NCBI GenBank assembly: GCA_036502625.1
Contig: DASXYG010000069.1
Span: forward strand, 13,736-77,735
Reading direction: 5' to 3'
Source: DASXYG01 sp036502625
GTDB lineage: Bacteria > Actinomycetota > Actinomycetes > Streptosporangiales > Streptosporangiaceae
DNA length: 64,000 bases
Shown here: positions 39,902 through 48,930 of the stretch, piece by piece
Layout of the letters: the number at the start of each line of letters is the position of its first letter
Position numbering within the stretch: the first letter of the stretch is position 1
Made by a program: the position numbers and the translations under genes
Notes under the pieces: generated by a model
Databases searched by the model: none
What the model was told of the DNA's origin: nothing
Seen by the model: only the letters and a program-made list of their open reading frames with translations

Positions 39902-41119
39902 ATGACGCAGGTCTCTGAGTTACCCGCAGTCGCCGAACCGCTGGCACTGATCCCGCGGGATCTCGCCGCGACCATGCGACCGCAGTTAGCCAGCCTCGCG
40001 ACCGAGATCATCACCGAGATACGCAGATCCATTCCCGAGTACGCGCGCCCGATGGACGGCCCGTACGGCCGGATGCTGAGCCTCGGCGTCCACGAAATGA
40101 TCACGACATTCGTGGACCAGGTGGCCGATCCGACCCTTTCCCGCGAGCCATTGCGGAAACTGTGCCGCGACCTCGGCCGCATCGAGGCCCAAGAGGGCCG
40201 CAACCTGGAGAGCCTGCACACGGCGTACCGCATCGGCTCGCGGCTCGCGTGGCAGCGCATCACCGACGGCGTCCAGCGCTACGAGCTCACCCCGGTCGTC
40301 ACGTCGCTGCTGGCCCAGGGGCTCTTCTCGTACATGGACGAGCTCGCCGCCCAGTCGTGGGCCGGGTTCCTCGACGAACAGGCGAAGTCCTCGGAGGTCG
40401 TCGCGCAGTGGCGGCTGCAACTGCTGCGGCTCATCCTGGACGACCAGCCCGCGCCGCGCATCGCGCTGATGGACCTCTCCACCCGCGCCAAGTGGCCGCT
40501 GCCCGAGGTCGTCACGATGGTCGCCGTGCGCACGGGCGCGCAGAAGGCCGTGCCGCTGCCCGACGACATGCTGCCCGACCTGGGCAGATCCGATCCGTAC
40601 GTGCTGCTCGCCGGTGAGGCGGGCGCGGACCGGATCGCCGGGCTGCGCACGGTGTTCCCCGACGCCACGTTCGTGGTGGGCCTGCCCGTGCGGCTGGCGC
40701 GGGCGCGCGACTCGCTGCGCTGGGCGCGGCGGGTGCTCGGCCTGGCCGACGCCGGCCTCATCGAGGCCGAGGGTCCGGTCACGTACTGCGCCGACCACCT
40801 GCTCACGCTGCTGGTGATGTCGGACGAGGCGCTCGTCGAGCAGATCACCAAGCGGCACCTCTCCGCGCTGGACGACCTCACCGACCGGCAGAGCCGGGTG
40901 CTCCAGGAGACATTGGCCGCGTGGCTGGCCGTACGGGGCGACGCGCAGCGCACGGCGTCGATGCTCGGCGTGCACCCGCAGACGGTGCGCTACCGCAGGC
41001 GCCAGCTCGACCGCCTGGTCGGCGACCGGATGGACGACCCGGAGACCCGGCTGCTCACCGAGGTCGCGCTGCACGCCCGCGGGCTGCGCGAGAACGGCGA
41101 CGAGGAGGCCGCCGGGTAG
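39902..41119 (+). CDS. PucR/CdaR-type transcriptional regulator
   Basis: A 405-residue regulator. The first 250 residues carry an RsbRD-like N-terminal domain and a GGDEF-like/PucR middle region ('AQEGRNLESLHTAYRIGSR', 'VVTMVAVRTGAQ'), and the C-terminus holds the PucR helix-turn-helix: 'TLAAWLAVRGDAQRTASMLGVHPQTVRYRRRQLDRL'-type sequence (about 335-375). The ATG at 39902 follows GGGAG. It lies at the edge of the secreted-protein and mce region and is divergent from the orphan Mce-associated pair, so it may control one or both. That is inference. Confidence 0.87.
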   Translation: MTQVSELPAVAEPLALIPRDLAATMRPQLASLATEIITEIRRSIPEYARPMDGPYGRMLSLGVHEMITTFVDQVADPTLSREPLRKLCRDLGRIEAQEGRNLESLHTAYRIGSRLAWQRITDGVQRYELTPVVTSLLAQGLFSYMDELAAQSWAGFLDEQAKSSEVVAQWRLQLLRLILDDQPAPRIALMDLSTRAKWPLPEVVTMVAVRTGAQKAVPLPDDMLPDLGRSDPYVLLAGEAGADRIAGLRTVFPDATFVVGLPVRLARARDSLRWARRVLGLADAGLIEAEGPVTYCADHLLTLLVMSDEALVEQITKRHLSALDDLTDRQSRVLQETLAAWLAVRGDAQRTASMLGVHPQTVRYRRRQLDRLVGDRMDDPETRLLTEVALHARGLRENGDEEAAG

Positions 41120-41545
41120 CCGTACGCCGGTCCGCGTAGGGGCGGTCCGCCCGGGGGTTCCGGGCGCGCCGCCCTCGGCGTTTCCGCGGGAACGCGCACG
41201 GAATGACAAACAGCGGCGCTTTTTTGTCATTTCACGAGGACCCGAATTCGATCTCCGGATACGCGCCGCGCGACAAGTACGCGGCCTTCATTTGTGCCCG
41301 TGCGCGTAAATCGAATGACCCTCGCAGGTAATCTCGCGGAAATGTCCCACTGGGTCTTGCCGGGCAAGTTACTCCGAAGTACGTTCCCATCCGTCGGGTC
41401 TTCCACCGACGTCGGGGCCGGTCACGGTGGCATACCCGGGAGGGAGTGGGAGGCGTACCGCAAAATCCGGCCCATCGGTCCAGTACCTCGATTCACCAGG
41501 CCCGGCCAGGGGAGACGGCGGGGCCCGTCGAAGGAAGGATCAGTT
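41120..41545. other. Long leader region before the secreted-protein genes
   Basis: A 426-bp stretch without a gene. It contains the AT-rich hairpin at 41202-41231 and a relatively AT-rich part (41230-41400) likely to hold the promoter of the secreted-protein gene. I cannot identify a clear -35/-10 pair or a riboswitch. Confidence 0.5.
41202..41231. terminator. AT-rich hairpin after the PucR gene
   Basis: Perfect 9-bp arms AATGACAAA (41202-41210) and TTTGTCATT (41223-41231), with a smaller AGC/GCT stem in the loop and a run of six T within the descending side. It lies 82 bp past the PucR stop and could terminate that transcript. The arm sequence TTGTCAT also occurs upstream of both PucR genes, so a regulatory role is possible. 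Confidence 0.5.
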
Positions 41546-42193
41546 GTGAAACGAAGCAAGGTCGCAAGTGTGGCGTTCACCGGAGCGGCCGCGGCCGCGA
41601 CGGTCGGGTTCGCCACCCAGCCCGCCGCGGCGGCGCCCGCGTCGACGTGGCACATCACGCCGGGCGGCGCGTTCACCGCGGCGAACTCGGGCAACCCGGT
41701 GCTGGTCGACACGACCACCGGAGTGTCGCTGACCTGCACCACGGCCGCCGCCACCGGCAACCTTTCCGGTGACGGCCGGACCGGCGCGTCGGTCCAGCTC
41801 GGCGCGATCAACACGGCCACGTTCGGCACGACCGCGAACCCGTGCTCGTTCCTCGGGATCAACTTCACGGCGAAGCTGAACAAGGCGACGACGCTGTCGG
41901 GGTCCCACTACGCGGGCGGCGTGACCAACGGCCACATCGGCAACAAGACGGCCAGCAACATCAGCGCCACGATCACCGGCCTGAACGTCTCCTGCACCGC
42001 GAAGATCGTCGGGAGCACGCTGCCGGGTTCGTTCGTCAACGCGTCCAACGCGCTGAACATCAACCCCGGCCACGCTGCGACGCTCACGGTCAAGAGCGTC
42101 ACCGGCTGCCTCGGCGCGATGCACAGCGGCGACAAGACGTACTTCGCCGCGAAGTACAAGCCGAACCCGGCACAGACCATCACCGAGAGCTGA
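41546..42193 (+). CDS. Secreted protein of unknown function
   Basis: A 215-residue exported protein. The Sec signal (MKRSKVASVAFTGAAAAATV) ends near 'AAAAP'. The mature protein is beta-rich, Ser/Thr/Asn-rich, with about four cysteines ('LTCTTAA', 'NPCSFLG', 'NVSCTAK', 'TGCLGA') that could form two disulfides. The GTG at 41546 has AAGGA upstream and the open frame before it has no signal sequence. A strong hairpin follows at 42201. It resembles the secreted proteins encoded at 42273 and 46693 in style, and all three flank the sulfotransferase pair. Confidence 0.75.
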   Translation: MKRSKVASVAFTGAAAAATVGFATQPAAAAPASTWHITPGGAFTAANSGNPVLVDTTTGVSLTCTTAAATGNLSGDGRTGASVQLGAINTATFGTTANPCSFLGINFTAKLNKATTLSGSHYAGGVTNGHIGNKTASNISATITGLNVSCTAKIVGSTLPGSFVNASNALNINPGHAATLTVKSVTGCLGAMHSGDKTYFAAKYKPNPAQTITES

Positions 42194-42200
42194 CGATCGC

Positions 42201-42232
42201 GATCGCCCGGCGGCCCGATCCGCCGGGCGATC
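42201..42232. terminator. Rho-independent-like hairpin
   Basis: Perfect 13-bp arms GATCGCCCGGCGG (42201-42213) and CCGCCGGGCGATC (42220-42232) around a 6-base loop. It starts 8 bp after the stop of the secreted-protein gene. There is no T tract, as is common for actinomycete terminators. Confidence 0.75.
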
Positions 42233-42272
42233 ATCAGCGCTGCTCCGGCGGGGAGGGCGAGGCATCATTCGG

Positions 42273-44387
42273 ATGGCGGGCGGGTTGATGAGGATTCGTA
42301 CGGCGGCGCTCGCGGTCGTGATGGCCGCGGGGCTGGTGGGCGGGGTCGCGACGGCCGCTTCGGCGGCGGAGACCCGGCTCGGGTATACCTGCTCGTTCCC
42401 CTCGGGGAAGGCCCCGGTCGGCGTCACGGTCGCGGCCACGTTCCCCAAGCACGCCGAACCCGGTACGCCGTTCCAGCCCACGGGGGTGGCCACCACCGTG
42501 GCGGTCCCCCGGTCCGCGCTCGGCGACCTGGCGAAGGCCGCGACGGTCTCCGCCACGACCCAGCTCACGGTGAAGGTGGCGCAGGACGACGGGCAGCCGG
42601 CGGACGCGGGCTGGCTCGGCGACGCGCCCGCGACGAAGGTCCCGGCCGGCGGCGACCTCACGCTCACCGCCCCCGGTGACGTACCGACGGTGACGGTGAC
42701 CACGGACGGCACGGTGGTGTTCACCGCGGCGAAACTGGACCTGACGCTGACGCCGGACACCGGCTCCCCGGTCCAGGCGAGCTGCACCCCCGACGCCGGG
42801 CAGCGCACCACCCTGGGCAGCGTGCCCGTGGGCAACGCGACCGCCACGGCATCGCCCACACCCACCGCCGCTCCGACCTCGGCGAAGCCGTCCGCGTCGG
42901 CGAACCCCACTGGCGGGCCGCTGCCAAAGGTCACGGGCGGGGCCACGACGCCTGGCGCGCGGTCGCGGGCGGGCACTGATGCCACGCCGGCGACGGCGCT
43001 CGACGCACCCGCTTTCCAGAAATGCGCGAACCCTGCCACATATGTCGCCAAGCCGTTCGCGGTCGCCGCGTACGTCGCCGGATACGCCAACGTCCAGAAG
43101 GTCAACGGCGCGGCCGTGGTCGGCTCTCCCGATCCCGGATCCGCGATCAGCGCCACCGGTGAGGGCCTCCAGCAGACCTTCACGGCGATCGGCGATGGAT
43201 GGTACTTCTGCGGACGGGTCACGTTCGAACTGAATGACAACGGGGTTCGCGAGTTCCCGGTGGTGACCACGACCGCACCGGCGTTCGGGTTCGTCCCCGT
43301 GACCGCGACGGCGCATATCAGCCAGGTCGGTGACGATCCCCTGCAAGCGGTCGTCTACCAACGGGAGGGGCCGTCCGACTTCCCCGCCGCGGCGGACCGG
43401 GTCGCGCCCTACACGGTCGTGTCGACCGCCCGTGTCTCGATGCGGTTGTCCGACGTCAAGGTCAATGGTGTTCCGCTGGACGTCGGCAATAACTGCCGTA
43501 CGAGCCGTGGCCTCTACACGCCCGGTAGCGCCGCCGATCCGAACAACGACCGAATCGTGTTCACCGGTGGCGACACGACAGGCAACCCGACGCCCATCTA
43601 CGCCAACCCGCTCAACGGAGGCGCATCGGCCGGCGACGTGCAGATCCCGCCATTCCAGGGTTGCGTGACGCCGAGCGGCGACGATCTGGACAAGCTCCTC
43701 ACTTCCACCGTCTCCGGTGCCGATAACTACAGCAAGATCGTCCAAGGACCGCTCTGCCCGGCCAACATCGGCTGCGTCCCCGGGCAATTGCAGCCCGTGT
43801 TCAAACCACTGTGGACACTCACACACGGCGGTCCATTCGACGGGTCCGGTCCCATCGAGTTCACTCTCTTCCCGTCTGTGACGGGGCTGCCACCTGCCGA
43901 TATCAAATGCGCTGCGCACACGATGTCCGGCATCGCTTACAACGGCAGCGGGCCACCGCGCGGCGACCAGGCCATGATGCGGCTGCGTGGCATTCGCAAC
44001 TGCACTGACCAGGCGAGCGGTTCGACGTGGACGATCACGCAGCAAGGCGAGACCCCGTTCAACGGTTCCACCTACGACGCGACGACCGGCCTCACGAAAG
44101 GCCGTGGTCTCACCACCTTCACGATGACCCGTACGAGTGCGCCACGGTGCTCGATGACCGTTACGGGCGCCGCCGGGATCACCTATTCCAACCCTGATGG
44201 AGTGCTCCGCGTCGAGAACGTCGCCCTGGTCGCGACGGGCGAGGCGATGACCGCGCGGTCCAGCACCTGCGCGGACTTCCCCGCCAGCGAGATCAATGAC
44301 CAGCACCTGCGAGAGACCACCACCGCCACGGTCACCTCGACCTACACGCTTCCCCCCGACCAGGCGTTCACCCTCACCAGCCCGTAG
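42273..44387 (+). CDS. Large secreted protein with N-terminal DUF6801-like domain
   Basis: A 704-residue exported protein. A signal peptide (residues about 6-35, RTAALAVVMAAGLVGGVATA) is followed by a DUF6801-like domain: 'LGYTCSFPSGKAPVGVTVAA' through 'VQASCTPD' (about 38-180). A Ser/Thr/Pro/Ala-rich linker (about 185-245) leads to a long C-terminal beta-rich region with repeated cysteines and 'GWYFCGRVTFELN'. The C-terminal part (from about 43000) has lower GC and less biased third positions than the N-terminal part, which may mean separate origins. The ATG at 42288 is an alternative start. Likely cell-surface or cell-wall located; function unknown. Confidence 0.7.
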   Translation: MAGGLMRIRTAALAVVMAAGLVGGVATAASAAETRLGYTCSFPSGKAPVGVTVAATFPKHAEPGTPFQPTGVATTVAVPRSALGDLAKAATVSATTQLTVKVAQDDGQPADAGWLGDAPATKVPAGGDLTLTAPGDVPTVTVTTDGTVVFTAAKLDLTLTPDTGSPVQASCTPDAGQRTTLGSVPVGNATATASPTPTAAPTSAKPSASANPTGGPLPKVTGGATTPGARSRAGTDATPATALDAPAFQKCANPATYVAKPFAVAAYVAGYANVQKVNGAAVVGSPDPGSAISATGEGLQQTFTAIGDGWYFCGRVTFELNDNGVREFPVVTTTAPAFGFVPVTATAHISQVGDDPLQAVVYQREGPSDFPAAADRVAPYTVVSTARVSMRLSDVKVNGVPLDVGNNCRTSRGLYTPGSAADPNNDRIVFTGGDTTGNPTPIYANPLNGGASAGDVQIPPFQGCVTPSGDDLDKLLTSTVSGADNYSKIVQGPLCPANIGCVPGQLQPVFKPLWTLTHGGPFDGSGPIEFTLFPSVTGLPPADIKCAAHTMSGIAYNGSGPPRGDQAMMRLRGIRNCTDQASGSTWTITQQGETPFNGSTYDATTGLTKGRGLTTFTMTRTSAPRCSMTVTGAAGITYSNPDGVLRVENVALVATGEAMTARSSTCADFPASEINDQHLRETTTATVTSTYTLPPDQAFTLTSP

Positions 44388-44417
44388 CCCTTCGGCCCGG
44401 GCGAAAGGACGGATGAC

Positions 44418-45770
44418 ATGGAGCAACCGGTGACCGGCGATCCGGTGTTCGTGCTGTGCGGCGGGCGTTCGGGGTCGACGCTGCTGCGGTTCGTGCTCGA
44501 CGCGCACCCGGACCTCGCGTGCCCGCCGGAGACGAACGTGCCGGCGCTGTGCGGGCAGCTCGCCACGGTGTGGTCGCTGATCGAGGGTGCGCCGCTGTCG
44601 CAGAACCGGGGCGACGAGCCGCCGGAGATCCCGGACGCCGCGATCGCCGGGGTGCGCGACACCATGGACCGGATGGTCGGGTCGTACCTGGAGCGGCGCG
44701 GCAAGAAGCGGTACTGCGACAAGAGCCTCGGCACGGCGCGGTTCGCGTACCTGATGCAGCGGATCTGGCCGAACGCCAAGTTCCTCTGCCTCTACCGGCA
44801 CCCGATGGACGTGATCGCCTCCGGGGTGGAGGCGTGCCCGTGGGGGCTGAACGGCTACGGGTTCGACCAGTACGTGGCCGAGACCCCCGGCAACACGGTG
44901 TTCGCGCTGGCCCGGTTCTGGCTGGACAACGAGGCCACCATCCACGCGGCCGAGGAGCAGTACGGCGACCGCAGCCACCGGGTGCGGTACGAGGACATGG
45001 TGTCCGACCCGGAGGGCACCGCCAACGGCATCTACGACTTCCTCGGCGTGCACCGCGTGCCGGACATCGCGGAGCGGATCTTCTCCAGCGACCGGGAGCG
45101 GCACGGCCCGGCCGACTACAAGATCTGGCACACCTCGAAGATCTCCGCCGACTCGGTGGGCCGCGGGTGGACCGTACCGGCCGGGCTGATCCCCCTGCCG
45201 GCGCGGGAGAACATGAACCGGCTCGCCGAGGCGCTCGGCTACCTCCAGATCGACGACGCCTGGGGCACCTCCGAGGCGCCCGCCGACATGCGCGTCGACA
45301 CGCCCGCGGCGCCGGACGCCGCACCCCCGGCCGTCCCGGACGCGCACGCGGACGACGACCACACGGCGGACCTGCTGGCCGAGCGGCTGCGCGCCGGCCT
45401 CGCCCGCCTGGACGGCACCTTCACCCGGAGGTGGGGCGCGCCCGCGTCCGAGCCGTTCACCGTGGTCGCGACCCCGCCCGGCCGCGGCACGGGCACCCGG
45501 CTGCGGGTGGACCCGGGCGCCGCGACGCTCGCCCCCTGCGACGAGGACACCGAGACGGCGTGGGACCTGGTGGGCACGGCGGAGACCTGGCAGCGGGTGA
45601 TCCGCGGCGAGGCGAACCTGTCCGTGGTGCTGCGCCGCAACGAGCTGCGCTACCTCGACACCACCGAGGGCGACGGGATCGTCGCCGACACCCGCATCGG
45701 CATGCTCTCCGACCTGCTCGGCCTGGCCGCATGGGACCGGGCCGCGCCCGGCGCCGAGGTCACGGCATGA
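44418..45770 (+). CDS. Sulfotransferase with C-terminal SCP2-like domain
   Basis: A 450-residue protein. The N-terminal 280 residues are a PAPS-dependent sulfotransferase: 5'-phosphosulfate loop 'GGRSGSTLLRF' (residues 15-25), 'CDKSLGTARF', and the 3'-phosphate site 'FLCLYRHPMDVIASG' with 'RVRYEDMVSDPEGT'. After an Ala/Asp/Pro-rich linker (about 290-315) the C-terminus resembles a sterol-carrier-protein-2 fold: 'TAETWQRVIRGEANLSVVLRR', 'LLGLAAWD'. The combination suggests sulfation of a lipid held by the SCP2-like domain. The next gene overlaps by ATGA. Confidence 0.85.
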   Translation: MEQPVTGDPVFVLCGGRSGSTLLRFVLDAHPDLACPPETNVPALCGQLATVWSLIEGAPLSQNRGDEPPEIPDAAIAGVRDTMDRMVGSYLERRGKKRYCDKSLGTARFAYLMQRIWPNAKFLCLYRHPMDVIASGVEACPWGLNGYGFDQYVAETPGNTVFALARFWLDNEATIHAAEEQYGDRSHRVRYEDMVSDPEGTANGIYDFLGVHRVPDIAERIFSSDRERHGPADYKIWHTSKISADSVGRGWTVPAGLIPLPARENMNRLAEALGYLQIDDAWGTSEAPADMRVDTPAAPDAAPPAVPDAHADDDHTADLLAERLRAGLARLDGTFTRRWGAPASEPFTVVATPPGRGTGTRLRVDPGAATLAPCDEDTETAWDLVGTAETWQRVIRGEANLSVVLRRNELRYLDTTEGDGIVADTRIGMLSDLLGLAAWDRAAPGAEVTA

Positions 45771-46606
45771 CGGGCGGGCCGGCCACCGCGGGCGCGGCCG
45801 GGCGCACGGCCGCGCGCACCGCGCGGCGGATGGCCGGCGACCCCGCGAGCGGCACGCCCACGGCGCCGGTCGTGGTGCTGACGTACGCGGGTGCGGGCGC
45901 GTCGCGGCTGCGCGCGGTGTTCGCCGACCCGGGCGAGATGGCCTGCAGCTCCGGCACCGGGCTGCTGCCGCTGTGCGAGACGGCGCTGGCCACGTGGCGG
46001 CAGGCCGAGGGCGGGCGCACGTCGTCGCTGGCGGTCGCGTCCGTACGGCGGCTGGCCACCGGGATGATCAACGCGATGCTGGTGCGCTCCGGGCGGCGGC
46101 GCTGGTGCGAGACGGCGATCGCGCAGGCGGACAACGCGCGCGCGTTCCGCAATGTGTTCCCCGAGGCGCGGTTCGTCTGCCTGCACCGATCCGCCCCGGA
46201 CATGATCTACGCGATGCTGCGCGGCACCCCGTGGGGGCCGACCGGCACGGCGTTCGCCCCGTACGTCGCCGCCCATCCGGGCAGCCCGGTCGCGGCGATG
46301 GCGGCGTACTGGACCGCCCACGCCGGGCCGCTCCTGGAGTTCGAGCGCGCGTTCCCGAAGTCGTGCCTGCGCGTCCGGTACGAGGACCTGGTGGGCCGCA
46401 GGGGCGAGGTGTCCGGCGAGCTGGCGGGGTTCCTCGGCGTGCCGCTGCCGCGCGGCGGTGCCGGGGACGGGCCGCCCGCACCGTCCGGCCCGGACGCCCC
46501 CGGCTGCGGCGCCGACGTGCCGGCCTCCGATCTCACCGCGCCGCTGCGCGCCGAGGTGGACCGATTGCACGCCGCGCTCGGATATCCGCCCCTGCCCGAC
46601 GACTGA
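45767..46606 (+). CDS. Sulfotransferase-like protein with degenerate PAPS loop
   Basis: A 279-residue paralogue of the sulfotransferase domain just upstream: 'PEARFVCLHRSAPDMIYAML', 'GTPWGPTGTAFAPYVAAHPG' and 'LRVRYEDLVG' align with 'NAKFLCLYRHPMDVIASG', 'ACPWGLNGYGFDQYVAETPG' and 'HRVRYEDMVS'. The PAPS loop RSGSTLL is replaced by 'YAGAGASRLRAV', and the CDKS motif reads CETA, so catalysis with PAPS is doubtful. Its start overlaps the active paralogue's stop. It may be a non-catalytic partner or use another donor. Confidence 0.78.
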   Translation: MTGGPATAGAAGRTAARTARRMAGDPASGTPTAPVVVLTYAGAGASRLRAVFADPGEMACSSGTGLLPLCETALATWRQAEGGRTSSLAVASVRRLATGMINAMLVRSGRRRWCETAIAQADNARAFRNVFPEARFVCLHRSAPDMIYAMLRGTPWGPTGTAFAPYVAAHPGSPVAAMAAYWTAHAGPLLEFERAFPKSCLRVRYEDLVGRRGEVSGELAGFLGVPLPRGGAGDGPPAPSGPDAPGCGADVPASDLTAPLRAEVDRLHAALGYPPLPDD

Positions 46607-46692
46607 CCGCACCGCCGTACGGCGATTAACCGCCATTGGCTATTCAGAATTACTTCGGTATCCGGTTTCACCGATTCACAGGAGACACAGCC

Positions 46693-47655
46693 ATGCCGAA
46701 ATCTCGTTCCGAGAAAGCGAATTCCGTACGCCGGCGGCGGCGCGCGCTCGGCGTTTCCGGCGCCGTCGTGGCGGTGCTCGCCGTCGGCGCGCTGGCGTCG
46801 CCGGCGTCGGCGGCGACGCTGAAAGGCGCGTGGGCGCCGTTCGACCGCTGCCCGGTCGACGCCGCGTCCATGCTGGCCGCTGACGGGCAGAACACCGTCG
46901 CGTCCTGCAACGTCGCCGACTCCCCCAACGGATCGATCAAGCTCGGCAACGCCACGGCGACCACCGGCGACACGAACCTCCAGTTCGGCCTGCTGGTGCC
47001 GTCGTCCGGGTCGGCGACGATGGTCGCGCCGGCCGGCGGCGCGGCGGTGTCCGCGCCGGTGAGCATCCCCGGCGGGCTGCTCGGCCTGATGTGCCCGAGC
47101 AACGTGCCGGTCATCTCGCAGATCTGCGACGGGATCACCAACAGCACGCTGAACAAGGTGACGGCGACCGTGCAGCCCGCGGGCGACCCGTCCGGGTTCA
47201 GCCTGGGCGCGGGGACGAGCGTGGGCCAGCCGATCCTCACGATGCCGGTGAAGATCAAACTGTCCAACCCGTTCCTGGCCTCGACCTGCTCGATCGGCAC
47301 GGACAGCGATCCGATCGTGCTGAAGCCGCAGAACGAGTCGGCGCCGGCGGTCAGCTTCCTGCGCTTCGACGCCGACGGCACGCCGGACACCGCGGGGGCC
47401 ATGGGCGCCACCGTGCTGAAGGGCACGCTGCGCGACGACACGTTCGCCGTGCCCGCCGCCAAGAACTGCGGCCTGGCCGGCGTCATCGACCTGGCGGTCA
47501 ACCTCAAGGAGGGCCTGCCGTCCAAGTCAGGCGACAACCACCTCGTGCTGAACAACTCGACGACGTACGCGCTCGGCGGGTTCGCCAGCCCGCACGCGCA
47601 GGCGCCGGGCGAGGGCCAGAAGCTCTCCGACGCCTGGCACGCCGCCGTCCAGTAA
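46693..47655 (+). CDS. Secreted protein of unknown function
   Basis: A 320-residue exported protein. The N-terminus has a twin-arginine-like run (SVRRRRRALGVSGAVVAVLAV) and a cleavage-like 'ASPASAAT'. The mature part is beta-rich with six cysteines spread in pairs ('DRCPVDA', 'ASCNVAD', 'LMCPSN', 'QICDGI', 'STCSIG', 'KNCGLAG'). The ATG at 46693 has AGGAG eight bases upstream; the longer frame from 46636 has no ribosome site. It ends before a strong terminator and directly precedes the mce promoter. A surface or periplasm-like lipid-binding role is possible but unproven. Confidence 0.72.
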   Translation: MPKSRSEKANSVRRRRRALGVSGAVVAVLAVGALASPASAATLKGAWAPFDRCPVDAASMLAADGQNTVASCNVADSPNGSIKLGNATATTGDTNLQFGLLVPSSGSATMVAPAGGAAVSAPVSIPGGLLGLMCPSNVPVISQICDGITNSTLNKVTATVQPAGDPSGFSLGAGTSVGQPILTMPVKIKLSNPFLASTCSIGTDSDPIVLKPQNESAPAVSFLRFDADGTPDTAGAMGATVLKGTLRDDTFAVPAAKNCGLAGVIDLAVNLKEGLPSKSGDNHLVLNNSTTYALGGFASPHAQAPGEGQKLSDAWHAAVQ

Positions 47656-47683
47656 GGACGCCTCGCGCCGCACGTCCCGATAC

Positions 47684-47720
47684 CGGCCGGCCGCGGGCCT
47701 CCGTGGCCGGCCGCGCTTTT
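47684..47720 (+). terminator. Intrinsic terminator before the mce operon
   Basis: Perfect 9-bp arms CGGCCGGCC (47684-47692) and GGCCGGCCG (47705-47713), followed by CGC and TTTT at 47717-47720. It separates the secreted-protein gene from the mce promoter. Confidence 0.75.
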
Positions 47721-47744
47721 ATCCGCACCGCAACAAATGCGCGT

Positions 47745-47757
47745 CGACAATTTGTCG
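47745..47757. promoter_or_regulatory. Palindrome upstream of the mce promoter
   Basis: CGACAA (47745-47750), one T, TTGTCG (47752-47757). It lies about 50 bp before the -35 element at 47806. A second inverted repeat GCCGGA/TCCGGC follows near 47770. These are candidate sites for a regulator of the mce operon. No binder is known. Confidence 0.4.
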
Positions 47758-47805
47758 CCCGTTGATAAAGCCGGAAATCCGGCGTTACGGGTTGGCCTCG
47801 ATTCA

Positions 47806-47834
47806 TTGTTACGGCATCTACCGGCGAGTAATGT
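47806..47834 (+). promoter_or_regulatory. Promoter of the mce operon
   Basis: TTGTTA at 47806-47811 and TAATGT at 47829-47834 with a 17-bp spacer. The start of transcription would be near 47841, giving a leader of about 43 bases that ends with GGGGAGG before the TTG start at 47884. Confidence 0.55.
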
Positions 47835-47883
47835 TCGCACGTGTCGACCACAATTCACAATTGAGCAGCCGGGGAGGCGCGCG

Positions 47884-48930
47884 TTGGGGATCGAAGTGGC
47901 GGTCACCGGCCTGACGAAGTCCTTTGGACCGCAGACGATCTGGCGTGACGTCTCGCTCACCTTCCCCCGCGGCGAGATCAGCGTCATGCTCGGCCCGTCC
48001 GGCACCGGCAAGACGGTGTTCCTCAAGACGCTGATGGGCCTGCTCAAGGCGGACAGCGGTAGCTGCCTGATCAACGGCGTCGACACGGTCTCCTGCTCGG
48101 AGCGCAAGCTGTACGAGACCCGCCGGCTGCTCGGCGTGATGTTCCAGGACGGCGCGCTGTTCGGCTCGATGAGCCTGTACGACAACATCGCGTTCCCGCT
48201 GCGCGAGCACACCAAGAAGCCGGAGAAGGAGATCCGCCGGATCGTGCTGGACCGGATGGCGCAGGTCGGGCTGTCCGGCTCGGAGGCGAAGCTGCCCGGC
48301 GAGGTCTCCGGCGGCATGCGCAAGCGCGGCGGCCTGGCCCGTGCGCTGGTGCTCGACCCGGAGATCATCCTGTGCGACGAGCCCGACTCCGGCCAGGACC
48401 CCGTCCGCACCAGCTACATGTCGCAGGACCTCATCGACCTGAACGCGCGGACGGACGCCACCATCCTGATCGTCACGCACAACCTGGACATCGCGCAGCG
48501 GGTGCCGGACAACCTCGGCATGCTGTTCCGCGGCGGCCTGGTCGGGTTCGGCCCCCGCGAGGTCATGCTGACCAGCGACAACCCGGCCGTACGGCAGTTC
48601 CTCAGCGCCCAGCGCGTCGGCCCGATCGGCATGTTCGAGGAGAAGGACGACGAGACGATCACCCGCGAGCGCGCCCAGCTCGGCCACGAGGACGACGTGC
48701 TGGAACCGCTCGAGGTGCCGCCGCAGCTCGAACCCTCGCCCGGCTTACCGCCCCGGCAGGCGCTCGGCCGCCGCGCGGAGCGGCTGGCCCGGATGATGCC
48801 GCGGCTGTCGGCGCGCGCCCGCGAGGCGATCGAGGCCAACTTCGGCCCGGTCGACGTGCACGGCCCCGCCCACACGCAGGACTTCCCGCCCGTGCCGGAG
48901 ATCGGCCACGGCGACGAGGGGCGCCCATGA
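47884..48930 (+). CDS. mceG: Mce transporter ATPase (MceG/Mkl/MlaF-like)
   Basis: A 348-residue ATPase that powers Mce lipid import. It has Walker A GPSGTGKTVF, Q-loop 'GVMFQDGALFGSM', signature 'VSGGMRKRGGLAR' (the MlaF/Mkl type), Walker B IILCDEPDSGQDPV and H-loop IVTHN. A C-terminal extension of about 100 residues, rich in charged residues, follows the ATPase domain as in Mkl. I chose the TTG at 47884, which follows GGGGAGG; the open frame runs to 47737 without a start signal. The gene overlaps the first YrbE gene by ATGA. In mycobacteria mceG is unlinked; here it leads the operon. Confidence 0.92.
   Translation: MGIEVAVTGLTKSFGPQTIWRDVSLTFPRGEISVMLGPSGTGKTVFLKTLMGLLKADSGSCLINGVDTVSCSERKLYETRRLLGVMFQDGALFGSMSLYDNIAFPLREHTKKPEKEIRRIVLDRMAQVGLSGSEAKLPGEVSGGMRKRGGLARALVLDPEIILCDEPDSGQDPVRTSYMSQDLIDLNARTDATILIVTHNLDIAQRVPDNLGMLFRGGLVGFGPREVMLTSDNPAVRQFLSAQRVGPIGMFEEKDDETITRERAQLGHEDDVLEPLEVPPQLEPSPGLPPRQALGRRAERLARMMPRLSARAREAIEANFGPVDVHGPAHTQDFPPVPEIGHGDEGRP

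Noticed and set aside
42234..45362. Very long minus-strand open frame (over 1000 codons) opposite the secreted protein and sulfotransferase genes
   Set aside because: Its translation is arginine/glycine-rich without domains, and the plus strand holds clear families with signal peptides and catalytic motifs. It is a GC-driven antisense shadow.
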